Shown: positions 1 through 11,200 of the stretch, piece by piece
How the letters are laid out: each line of letters begins with the position of its first letter
Numbering within the stretch: the stretch's first letter is position 1
The notes under the pieces: model-generated
What the model was told of the DNA's origin: nothing
The model's database searches: none
Seen by the model: the letters and a program-made list of their open reading frames with translations, nothing else
Assembly (NCBI GenBank): GCA_012064415.1
Contig: SSNU01000327.1
Coordinates: 337,984 to 401,983, forward strand
DNA length: 64,000 nt
Direction of reading: 5' to 3'
DNA from: Gyrodactylus bullatarudis
Lineage: Eukaryota; Platyhelminthes; Monogenea; Gyrodactylidea; Gyrodactylidae
Translations under genes and position numbers: made by a program

Positions 1-1
1 C

Positions 2-3000
2 CATTATTTTTTTGCAAACGATTTTTCTCTCAATAATAATGAAATTTTTAACAAAACCATTCCCATCCAGAAGCGAACTTCAAAAAAGGATATAATCGAA
101 CTTCGAAAAGAATTCGATGACCAAGATAAGCGTCTTTCTAGCTTCTTGGACCATGTTGAACTAAAAATTGTTCAACAGGTATCTGTAAAATCAAATGCCT
201 TTTTTGTTGCCATTCTTGGCCAATCAGTGGCCAGGGAACAGTTAAAGTCAACTCTGGATCTTTTAAATGATATAAGGTAGTAGAAACAATAATTACTCTC
301 TTAGATCTAATATACAGCGAGGAGCTCATCTCTCTGTCAATGGAGTGACGGAACTGCTTGCGATAGCCAAAAGAAGATCTCGTTTTATTAAAATACGAAA
401 TAAAGTAATTTTTCTGGCTAACCTCACTATAATTATAGTTGAAATTGATTTCCTCCGTTCGTGGTACACAGTATACACTGCAATCTTTGTTAAATCAAAG
501 AGACTATCTCACTGTGTGGGACATTTTAACTTCATCAATTTCAGTCCTTGAGGGACCTCTCGACAATGAAAATGAAGATCTCAACTCGACATCTCAAGAG
601 TTGTTGAATAGGAAAAATAGATGTATTCAAAATCTCTCGGCTGTTCATCATTTATACCTCCAATTGAAGGAGTATCATAAGCTGGTCGAAGCTCTACTTG
701 ACGATGATTTTGAGAAACAAATACTAAAATACAACTCGTTTTACACAGATCACCTGGTTGCAGTCCATGATGTTAACCAACAAACCCTGGCAGATTCAGG
801 TCACTTTAAGAAATGCTCAGAGTTCATAGCTTATCAAATTGTTCCCTGTATTAATGGCTACATGCGAATGAATCGCTACAACTGGATTCACATAATCCGA
901 ATGACGGGCATTAACTTTATCAAAGAGATATTTCAGTTGTCCTTGAAACGACTCTCGGAAAAATCAAGGTAATTTGATTCATTCTTGTGTAACAGCAAGC
1001 CTTAACTTCTATCCATTCTATTATTATTCCAAGTAATATTCACAAAACTAATGGAATCATTGCCTCAAATAACGATGAAGGACAACTAAACAATGGAGAC
1101 GTCTCCGAAATGAAAATGTCTTCAATAATTAGTACCCTAACGAAGGAAACATGGTTCAGTAACCTTGAGAACCTCCTCAGATCTATTGTTAACGGTCTTG
1201 ATCATTTGCATGTAAGAATGAAAATTAATTGTATTGTTACAATCAATAAATACAATTACACAATTGTAGGAATGTCTTTCTGTTATAAACAAGATAGTTG
1301 TTGATTATTACGAAAAAGACGATTTATCAACGACACCAGTGACACTGGAACAATTTCAGTCTACCATTGATGCATTATCATTGGAAATTAAAAAGTTGGA
1401 CAAAGATTTCAGACAGGCTGCTCAAATTCAGTTGAAAAATATTCTCATCACCAGGTATTCAGGTTACCTTAACAGAAATCCTAGCTCTATACTTGATGAT
1501 GTAAGTTTCATTACACAACTCTTTACTCAAAATAGTATACTGAATCAGGAGTTGGTTATTTTTAAAAAATCCCTTTTTTGCAAGCTAAAGAGCCTTTCAA
1601 AAGTAAAATACCAACATTTCTACTTTCCCATAATCTAATAGCTTATTAGTTTGGCATTTAAAAAAGCCAAGAATCGAAAACTCACAGAAAATGCACTTGA
1701 ATCTTTATTTGGATCTCAGAGTTTAGAGTTATAAAGTCTTATTTATTTTTACTTAATTTTGACCAACAATTTGAACATCAAGTCATTAGAAAATACCCAA
1801 AAAACTAAAATATTTTAACGTATTATTTTTGAAGCCTTACTTATAAGTAGTAAAGTATCCTTAATTTCTTTTAGCAGACGTTATCACCTGACAATAAAAC
1901 TGGTAGAAATCCAAGCAAAGATGAAGATCTCAGTGGAGCCTCAAACTTTGAGGTTATGCGCATTGATTTCTCTGAAATTGTCCAGCTAGCTCAACTCTTG
2001 CATCCGTTCCAGGTAAACTTGTAGAAATACGCAACAGTGTTGTTAATAAACAATTTATTTTGTGGTTCCAGCAATTAGTCTACGAGTCGTGGACAGAGAT
2101 GGGTGATCTGGCAATGCCAAATCTAAATGAAACTTTCAACCCGATAATGAATCAAATGCCTGGACCATCACCTCGTGGTTCTCCAATAGAATTATCACTA
2201 TTCATAAATTATTTCACCAACATCTTCCTAAAACGAGTCCACGAAGACAAAAAGACAAAGATGAATTTACTCCTTGTAAAAGAACAATGGGTCCCATGTG
2301 TTGTCCCTGACTATATTCAAAAGTTGGCCAATCAACTCCATGATGTTACCGAAGAGCTATCCATGATTGACGTTGAATCTTCAAACGCTCAAGTCCTTAC
2401 CCGTAGAATATTCTCGGATTTTGATAGCTATCTCTTCAAAATGGTTAGTTGAGCATCTCAGTATATAGTCCGTAACAACATTGAAAACTCTCTTTTATAC
2501 GCCTGCAAACATAATCACAATAGATTAGGTATTAATGATCGAAATCAGTTTTTAATTATAAAAGTTTTATCAGTTGTTCAGTTATTACACTGACTTATTT
2601 CGAATACTATAAATTATAATTAATAATTATTGGCCGGTTTATCACATAATAAAATTATTTTTATTCCCTGCTTTCATTAGGACCAAGAATCTGTAAGTTT
2701 GCATGTTTCCAGCATGCCCATTAGACGAGATTAAATATTTCCCTGTTAGTGACTATAATTGTTGTATTCAGTGTCTTTTAAATCAAAATCTCGCTCGTAA
2801 AGATTCAATTACTAGTAACATTTTTAACCAAATATGTATGGATCCAAAAGTATTTTACTCGATAGTGTGTGAATAAATAGTGATCTAATTACGATTAATT
2901 ACAATATATGTTAAATCTTATGTCAATATATAGAAATTCTCATCCATTTTGGTCACTCCAAACGTTTCTACAGCAATGAAATACAATTTATCTATTTTCA

Positions 3001-4992
3001 TGACATCCCACTCGGGAATTTCGTCCAATCAGAGTAAAGAAAGGTGTAGAAAAAGAATTTTCGACCAATGATCTCATGAAAATATATATATTCTAAAGAG
3101 TTTTTAATTTACCACTGCCGCTGATGAAGATATGCGGAGTCCATCGCCTTCGAAACGTTTGGAAAAATGGATGAGAATTCCTTTATGTTAACATATCTTA
3201 TTATAAAACTAATTTTAGATCCTCTTTTGTCTGATTTGCAATTGCGATTAATTCTCTCTTGAGCCTAGAAATTTTAATCCTGACTCATTTTTTAAATTCA
3301 GAATTCCATTCGTAATTATGAGCAGGAAAAGGGTTCCGACTCATCTTATCTACAGAGTCGAGAAATCAGCAAAAAGGAAAAATGCACTGGCCACCTGGTA
3401 TTTCCCTCGATCCATCGGCAAGAGTTACCTCAGGATATTTGGCCCATCCTTGGAAATTTCATGAACTCTTACAATGATGTTGACTCGAATCAGTACATTC
3501 TTGTTAATGGGGTTCTCCTATTCCTACCCATTATAATAGACTATATTAAATTGGTCCGAAGGAATCTAGCTGATCTCTACAAAACTGAAATTTTACCCAA
3601 TTTTTTCAAGTCACGTGACGAAATAGGAACCAACTTTACTGATATTTTTACCAATATAATCTCTGTGAGTTTCTATTCTATTCCCTTTTAATTAGATCTT
3701 TTAGCTAGATCAAGGATGTTAGTGTTTTAATCTCCTTTAATAAAGACTTTTAACTCGCGAATGGTCCAATTGATCCTGGGAGCCGAGGCAAGAAAGTCAG
3801 TTGGAAACAGCATATCCTCACGACACTTGGCTCTGGCAGTAAGATCTATGGAATTTGTATTATCAATCATTTCGAGGATCTCAATTCTCTACCAACATGG
3901 CTTCGGTATTCCTCAGTTGTGAGAATTATTATTTTTATCCAGAAATCTAATCTCAAACCTAATTTTTCCCATTTCAAACAGAACTTCCATTCAGTCTCAG
4001 CAGATAAAAAATCCATTCTCCATTGTAGAGAGAAATATCAGGTAACTTGGCAAATTCTTACAAATATATATTCTCTTCTAGATCCCATATTCGAGATCTT
4101 TACTCAAAACTCCTGATGGTCCTCACTTCACGATTCGAAGTTCGCTTGAATAACTGGTCGCCGAAGCCGCCTATTCCGACCACGGAAATTTTGGAAACTG
4201 CAAAGTACATGACCAAGTTCACCAATGCTATATCAGATATTCTCTCGCCCAAATTTACCCAGGTAACTAAATTTCTACACTCTGATAATTAAAATAGAAT
4301 TTTTTATTTAAAAACTACAACATAAGTAAATGGTCCCCTTAGCTACGTAGCTTAACGGAGAAGTGTAAAAATCTCTTCTCCCACTAAATGAACAGATTCA
4401 AAGATGAAAAAAAATAGCTGAAAAGATTCAAGTTCTTCATGCAAAAACATGAAAATCTGTCCTTTAAACACACATGATATGAGTTTAAGACTTGTTCTTC
4501 TCACTATAATCTTCGAAAAACAAACTATTGATTCAAATAAGTAATTTTTTTCTTTCTTACCTCATCAAAGTGAGAGTTTGCAGACAAAAAGTGTATTGTT
4601 TCATTGATAATTCAGACTATTGGTATATCACTCCAATATTCATTAGTGTTCCTTGGATAATTTAGAAAAAATATACATGAATAAATTATTAAAAATCGTT
4701 CCTAATGATAATTTGTTTTCACTCACTCACAGGCACTATTAATTTGTGCTCATAGACAATTCAAGTCAAGGATATCTATGCGGATAAAACAGTTGGAGAT
4801 TAATCCCAAGAATGGACCAGTCTATAGGTGAGTTCCACATACAACATCATCATCTTATTATTTTGCTCAAATACAATTATTACATCTTGTAGTCTTGTTG
4901 AAGAGGATCTTGGATACTATTTATCAGAGTTTGTCAACCTGTTACCAATACTTGAGGGATTCGAGGAAAAGTTTGCTGAAATATGGACATAG
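2..4992 (+). CDS. VPS54: VPS54, GARP complex subunit (5' partial, multi-exon)
   Basis: VPS54 is a subunit of the GARP tethering complex, which captures endosome-derived vesicles at the trans-Golgi network. Frame-consistent exons are 2-276, 305-404, 439-968, 1034-1211, 1294-1500, 1875-2012, 2072-2443, 2681-2692, 3302-3664, 3746-3918, 3982-4041, 4082-4262, 4733-4827 and 4893-4992 (TAG stop), giving about 927 residues; the N-terminus lies before the window. Seen: a segment ending IRNK/LKLISSV across a splice, HEDKKTKMNLLLVKEQW, FNSRMVQLILGAEAR, and a C-terminus ending FAEIWT. These match conserved blocks I recall from animal VPS54, in the right order. The exon join after 1500 is the least certain; 1642-1720 could hold another exon, but no phase-compatible donor was found. 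All other joins keep phase, and the total is a multiple of three. Confidence 0.93.
277..304 (+). other. 28-bp intron in VPS54
   Basis: Reading 2-276 in frame runs into TAG TAG at 278-283. Joining 276 to 305 completes an AGA codon and restores a frame that runs to 404 with VPS54-like sequence. The segment begins GTAGTAG and ends CTCTCTTAG. The next AG, at 316-317, would give a premature stop, so 28 bp is the only frame-compatible choice seen. Confidence 0.75.
405..438 (+). other. 34-bp intron in VPS54
   Basis: GTAATTTTTC at the 5' end and TAATTATAG at the 3' end bound a 34-bp segment. Removing it joins codon AAA (402-404) to TTG (439-441), giving RNK/LKLISSV, which matches a conserved VPS54 block. 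Reading through gives hydrophobic, non-homologous sequence. Confidence 0.82.
2681..2692 (+). other. 12-nt microexon candidate in VPS54
   Basis: A strong acceptor (pyrimidine-rich tract ending CATTAG) is followed by GACCAAGAATCT and a consensus donor GTAAGT. It is phase 0 on both sides and would encode DQES. Skipping it also keeps the frame, so it could be an alternative or spurious microexon. Confidence 0.5.
2933..3181. repeat. Short inverted-repeat element in VPS54 intron
   Basis: The left end contains TTCTCATCCATTTTGG and CCAAACGTTTC; the right end contains their reverse complement (GAAACGTTTGG, then AATGGATGAGAATTCC), about 250 bp apart. It has no coding capacity. It lies wholly inside the intron after the microexon and looks like a MITE or a solo terminal repeat. 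Confidence 0.6.
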
Positions 4993-5056
4993 TGAATTAC
5001 TTTTTATTATTTATTTACCTGGAGGATGGAAAATTTATCTCACTTTTTTCAAAATT

Positions 5057-5062
5057 AATAAA
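5057..5062 (+). terminator. Probable VPS54 poly(A) signal
   Basis: A canonical AATAAA lies 65 bp after the VPS54 stop codon. Confidence 0.55.
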
Positions 5063-5265
5063 GATTTTTTTATTTTTACTCAAAAAAATAATAAAGTATT
5101 ACTTGGTAGTATATATTGCTTTATTATGGTTACAAGAATTATGAAAATATTGTTTATACAAGGTCTTGTCTTATCATCATTTAAGAGGAATAAAATTATT
5201 ATTTGGTCTTCTAATATTACATTTGTCTACACGGGAGATGTTTATGACATATTGGATTATTTAAC

Positions 5266-5901
5266 ATGGCGATAAGATACATATTTGAGGAATCATTAAG
5301 GGTTAAATAGATGATTAAGTTTTTGTAGCAATACAGCATCTGTCAGACTCTGGTAGATTGAACTTGTGCGGAGAACCTGACGAAATAGAAGCTAATCAGA
5401 AGACATTTCCAATTTACCGTCAACGAGTAAAGGAACATTACACTATTATAGAAGCACAGGATCAAGATTTTATTGTATTTTTTTAATTTTTTATCACAAG
5501 GAGAGAGTATCACATTCACATTCAAAATGAGCTGGGCTTCATTCTTTTTTTTTAAGGAATGCAGAATTGAAAGGTAGCTGACTCGTTCACATCAAGATTT
5601 TCAAGAGAGGTTTTTTTTTGATTGAACAAGCACTCAGATGCCCATAAATGGGCAGAAAATAAATGGAATATGAATGAATTTACCCATGGTGATCTCTTCC
5701 TTGTCATCTTAGATCCTTAATAGTGCATGTTTGAGTGTGATCGAGGATAATTGGAAATGTGAATTGGAAACAAAGCAGATAAAAGTAATCAAGCATGACC
5801 ACAAAAGGATCAAACGTACCATGAGACAGACAGAATTTATGGCTTCGACAACCATTTTGGAATTGAATAGAGAAATAGTCAAAATTATCTACAAGTTATA
5901 G
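5266..5901 (+). CDS. Unrecognised small gene or decaying gene, possible frameshift
   Basis: I do not recognise a family. Possible exons are 5266-5301 (MAIRYIFEESLR), 5337-5474 (from HLSDSGRLNLCGEPDE to QDQDFI), 5631-5717 (from HSDAHKWAENKWNM to FLVILDP) and 5713-5901 (from ILNSACLSVIED to EIVKIIYKL, stop TAG). The first three join in phase 0 across introns of 35 and 156 bp with GT/AG ends. The last two overlap and sit in different frames: about four extra bases near 5709-5713 break an otherwise continuous reading. The residue composition (charged, low in poly-F/K runs) looks more protein-like than random A+T-rich DNA. It lies downstream of VPS54 and converges on NXF1, with 26 bp between the two stop codons. 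It could be a real gene with an assembly indel, a pseudogene, or chance; certainty is low. Confidence 0.35.
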
Positions 5902-5927
5902 CTTTCACTATTAATTGAGGGATAGGG

Positions 5928-8232
5928 TTAATTTACAAAAGCTTCGGATGGAATTTGACCAGCCTTGTTCATAACGTCAAAACGAGACCAGGCAATATTC
6001 ATGTCCCAGTTCGATTCAGAGAGACATTGTCGTGAGAAATGAGTGTTCATGCCAGATCTTGACTTTAGCTCCATAACTAGGGACTCTTGATATGGATCTT
6101 GACTAATTGTGGATCCACTTATGTTCGGCATAACAATTCCGTTATTAGTTGTGATAGAATTTGATTGAGTAGAAGTTTGGTGGGAACTCTGGATTCTTTG
6201 GGCTTCGAAATCCCTCATTTCTCGGATGAATTTCTAAGAGAATAATGTTGATAAAAATAAACAAAAAAATAAATTGAATAACTTACCTTGCAGATTTCAT
6301 CATTAGGATTGGAAATGTTAATAATATCGTGGGCAATAGTTTCATCTGGAGCAGTTATTGTGAGAGATCTGGTGAAACATCTGGGTATTTTTTTGATTTC
6401 TTTGGGGGATTTTTGAATTTCGTAGAATATTCCAGAGACATGAACCATCATCATGTTGCTTGAGCAGGTGATAACGTCAACTGAAAAGGTCTCCAATAAA
6501 TGTTCAGTTTCTGGAAGTGACTTGAAAACATTGGCTATTTGGAGAGGTCCTTTGTTGAGGCACCTATCCTTGGGTATATTTCCCTTGAATTTTATCAAAT
6601 TTCTACTATGTTCAATGTAAACATTGCAAAATTTCTGTGTTGTGAATATGAGTCGACTAGATGTTTGCTTATCTTTTCCTTGTCCAATGTTAATCGATAC
6701 AGCAGCATAGTTATTTTGTTGACTGATACTGCAAAAGTTGTTGAGGATTGAGAGGGTCATCACACTGTCGGGAAAATAGTAAGGCAGTAGAGCATCACCG
6801 CGATTAGATGAATCAAACTTTTGATAGTATCTAAATAAACGAAAAATCATAACCAAGGTCTGAGAAATTTTCAGCAAAGGATAACTTACTGTTTAAGGAA
6901 GAGAAGCACAGCCATTTTAACGTTTTCGTTGGGGAAGAAGCCCTGTATTAGAGTAGGCAATGGCCTTATCGGTCCAGTCATAGTCGGCTTAGATACTTCA
7001 ATTGTATCCTGAGCGGATATGGGTTTTCCATTCTAAATAATTGATTGAACCATGTAGTAGAAGTGAATTAAGGGCCATAAATTTGCTACATTCATTCAGA
7101 ATATGGGTGGGTATTGAAGGACACGTTTTCCATCACAGAAATGTTCACGGCAATATCCACTTAGTTGGGAGATTTATTAAAAAATTATATAAAACATTTT
7201 CACTTACAAGTTCTCTAATACTAGGCAACAGGTTAGTTAATTGGCTAAATAAAAATACGATCGGTTATTGTTTGTCTTGGTAATTTGATGCAATAGAAAC
7301 TTTAAAAAGAAATAAAACTAACTCTATCAATCTTCGATTGGTTTCCTTATTGTAATTTAGAGGAGTTTCAGCTAATTCTAGAGACACAAGACCGTCGACA
7401 GATCTTAATCCAGTTAGTGCTGTGACTGAAGAAATCGGATTACCACTCAAATCAATCTTTTGGATGCTAACACCCGAGTTTGCAAGCTTGCTGAAGAAAG
7501 AAACATTGGTCAACCGACTGTCAGTCATGTTGAGTAACTTGAGATTTGCTTGGTTCTCGATTAGGATTGAAATAAAGGTCTGAGAGATGAGGGATTTGTT
7601 CAATGGCAGATAAAGTCCAAGACTCTGAAGATCTGGATCATTGTGAAGATTCGACATGTCCAAACTCATGTTTGCTGTGTTGAAACGAGCATGGAAACAT
7701 GTTTTCAGTGCTGTCACCCAGTCTTGTGGTAGAGGGTTTGTGACGTCACCATCCATACCTTTCTTTGGAGCAGGCAGACCTGGTTCAGGAAGTGGAGTAA
7801 CATCGCAGGAGACAAACTTTTGTGTTTGTGGATCAATAAGAGTCTTTAGGGCTTCTCTAAACTCTCCAATTTTTCTAGATCTCATCTTCAAATACAACAA
7901 GAGGTTATGAATGTCTGAATAAATGTTGAAGATTTTGGTTCTGATTCCAAGTTTGTCCATAATTCCTTGGCAAATGAATTGTCGATTGAGATTAGCTCCA
8001 TGAATAACAGTGACTCGGACCCAAGACTCCCCAGTATGTTGATCAGGTACAGGAGCATATTGATTGATCAAAGCTTTAGCTGCATGTTTGAAATTCTTTT
8101 TATGTTTATCTGAATGCCTTCGATTGTGTGGGGGAAATTCATCAGCAAAGGGCTCATTGTCATCTAAAGTTTATAAATATAACATTCAAACTTACATCTT
8201 ATAATACGTCGGTTTCTGTTGTTCCTAGGCAT
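5928..8232 (-). CDS. NXF1: NXF1, nuclear mRNA export receptor (TAP), complete
   Basis: NXF1, with its partner NXT1, carries spliced mRNPs through nuclear pores. Exons, 5' to 3' on the minus strand, are 8232-8196, 8163-7323, 7244-7208, 7032-6890, 6830-6287 and 6233-5928 (TAA stop), totalling 1908 nt and 635 residues, close to the usual length. Seen: a basic N-terminus (MPRNNRNRRIIR), an RRM-like region with SWVRVTVIHGAN, leucine-rich repeats (LKLLNMTDSRLTNVSFF, IQKIDLSGNPISSV), an NTF2-like domain opening FLKQYYQKFDSSNRGD, and a C-terminal UBA-like TAP-C domain (SRSGMNTHFSRQCLSESNWD). All exon phases agree. The first intron is only 32 bp; the others are 53-175 bp. Identification is secure from the domain order. 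Confidence 0.95.
8164..8195 (-). other. 32-bp intron in NXF1
   Basis: Between ATG exon 8232-8196 and exon 8163-7323 there is a 32-bp segment with donor GTAAGTTTG and acceptor AAACTTTAG on the minus strand. Removing it joins RRIIR to DNEPFADEF in frame, through a split TAT codon. Confidence 0.82.
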
Positions 8233-11200
8233 TGTGTTAAAGCCGAGAAGTTCAATGAATTTGAAAATTAGCGGTAGTTGCTTTTAGCTTAAACGATGGA
8301 TTTTCTAAAGCAATATTTCAAACTTAGATTCTTTCTATAATTGATTTAATTTATACAAATTTTAGGCTTAATTAAATGATTTTAAAGTTTAATAAAATAT
8401 AAAACGTTTTTAATATATCAAAAGAACTTTTGTTATTTGTATCAATTTAGAGAGGCCCTCTTGAATATATTTGTGTCACTTTGTGAATTCTTCTAATTTC
8501 TGTCACCTTTTCTATTTCCTCTCTTTAATCATTCAAGTCTAACATCCTATAACCACATCTTTAGAGTTACTGTATTCATTTTGTAGGGTAAATAAAAACA
8601 CTTGACATTCAAGTCAATTTAAGCAATTTGTAGTCTTTTGTTTTCTTGCCCATTCTTTCAACAATTTTAAGAATTATCTGTCCACTTGGAAAAAATATAT
8701 TCATTTTCCGCAACACCCATATCTTTATTAATTCCGTTATAATTGGTTTTAATACGTGCCAAAAAGAAACTGTATTAAACTTTCAGAATGTTTTTCATAA
8801 ATCATTCTAAGCAAGCTGCTTTTATGGTGTTACTATGTTTTTTCCTAGATAGTAATAATGAACACTTATATTTCATATTAATAAATTGTTAGGAATTTCA
8901 ACATGAATAAATCAAAAAAATTGCAAGAAAAATATCCCCTTGAAAATACCACACAACCCAATATTCCTCCTCTTCCTCACGAATAATTGTAACCTCATCA
9001 TTTTTTTCAATGAATAGTGTGCATATTAAATAAAATTTACATAGTGCACGTAATCATATACTACTACAAATCATTGAGTTATTTATTTAATTTAAATGGG
9101 CAAGAATTTTTATATACTTTTTGTGGGTTTATTCTTGATTGCATCTTGGAAAAAGAGATAAGAGATTAAGATAATAATTTAAATTACACTATAATCCTGT
9201 ACTACAAAGTGTAATAGCATTTTTATTTGCTAAGCGTATAATGTATGGAGAGAAATTTTTTATATTTTTTTTGCCTTTTCCTCTTTATAATGCAGCATAC
9301 AGAGAAGAAGTACACATAAAAATCTCTGCTTTAATAAAATTTAAAAAACAACCCTCAATAAAATATGAAAAAATATATTCAATACACACAGTGTACGGTA
9401 TAATATATATTTACTATGATAATGATAGGAGAAATTCAACTTTTGATTTAGTGTATAAATTCCTACTAAATTATTATTATACAGTGTATTGAAGTAAAAC
9501 GGAGAACGGAAATATGCATAGCATAATAGTAAATTTTTGATATTAAAATAATGATATCATTTCATTCATTTATCTTTTGTATTTATTGTTTTACTGTTAT
9601 AGAACTCCATCTTATTTTTTCCTTTCAAATCAAAGATAAACAAAGTAAGAAAACTTGTAAAGTGTGCACTGATTGAGATGGATTTTTCAAATTTCCGATT
9701 TCTACTGTGAAGCTTAAATATTTTTGTCATATCTAACTGTTTTTCTAAAAAACTTCGAATTCGAAAACTTGAAAGCAGAAATGTCAAATGTGAGAGATCT
9801 TTTTACTGAGAAAGTGTATTGGCCCTATTACTAAAAAGAAGTATCAGCGATGAAAGATGAAAGATTACAATGATTTCAGGGTTAACTCTGAAGCTAAATG
9901 TAATGTACTTACGAGAGATTAGTTTAGAGCTTAATGAAGAATTCAAGGTTGAGTTTCAGAGTTTCTACAACAAGATGTAGCCTTGAATTCGACATACTAA
10001 TATCTCTACTAAATAAATAAGAATTGTATTTCGGTATTAAAGTTTTTTATCGAGCTTCCCTGTGTAACGTTATCTTAAACAGTTGATTTTTCAGTTTTGT
10101 GGCTTTTTAATTTTTTTCTTTCTTCCCCCTTTGCAAAAAACTTTTGGGCTTCCTTTCCTGATCCCTTTGTTATGCAATGTCAATCAGAGTTGTAAGCTTA
10201 CAATCTACCGATGAAGTATTTTATCTCGCAAACCAACTGTAACGAATAAATTATGCATTAATCTATTCTACACTATAGAGAATGGAATTATAAATTCATC
10301 TTTACCATGTATTTTTCATGAGTCAAAAGAGTTTTTCCCGTAATAACTGCAATTTCATCGTATGTATTGGGGGAAAAGATGTCTGCGCAATAATAGATTC
10401 TAACGACGTTCACCCATATTTCAAAAGATGGAACATTGGAAAATCACAAGTTCTCATGGAAATAGTAAAAGGATTAGAATGAAATCTAAGCTGTAAAAAC
10501 GACCAAAACTCTTCAACGAATAGTATCAATCAAGAGAAAAGTAAAAACCTCACATTTGAATATTTTCTCTTTTGCCCATACATCCATGCTATCATCCTCA
10601 GAGTTTCGAAGTTGAAGCAGTATGATCTTCGTGTCAATTTTCAAATGATCACTAGATCTTGTCCAGTCACTTTTCTTCTCTTCACCCTATAATTGAATGA
10701 ATTGGGTAGGGATTCGTATTAATAGAAGAAGGTTCATCTTAGTACTGAAACGTCTAAAGGAGAGGTTCTATACTACTGTTTTTTTATTGATGGTTCCAGG
10801 ATTGCTTACACAAAAAGATGATATTTATTTATTTACTTAGGAAAATACACATAATCATGACAGTAACGGAAATGTGTAATACTAACATGGCCTATTAGGA
10901 GAAATTTATAGGGTTTGACTGACTGCAGAGAGACGTACATACATAATAATATGTAATCTTCGTGTAGCTTGACAACTAAATATTATGAAAAAGAAAAGAA
11001 ATTAATTCAAGGGAAAAAAATTCATCGAGAAATGTACATAATAAATTAAGCGAATTCTCTTATAAATGACATATTTAATGTATTTCAGCCTACTTCGTCA
11101 TCAGTCTGCCATAAATCAAGGAAATAATCAACTCAAGATTACTCGTATAGAACTGGTCAAAAGTGATGAGTAGGCTTTTCGAATATTTTCAAGTTTGATT

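Noticed and set aside
1642..1731. Extra VPS54 exon (LISLAFKKAKNRKLTENALE)
   Set aside because: It is a plausible peptide and starts in phase, but no GT donor in the phase required by the next exon was found, so it was left out.
4895..5275. 126-codon plus-strand open frame after VPS54
   Set aside because: Its start overlaps the last VPS54 exon in another frame, and the rest is low-complexity F/I/K-rich translation of A+T-rich DNA.
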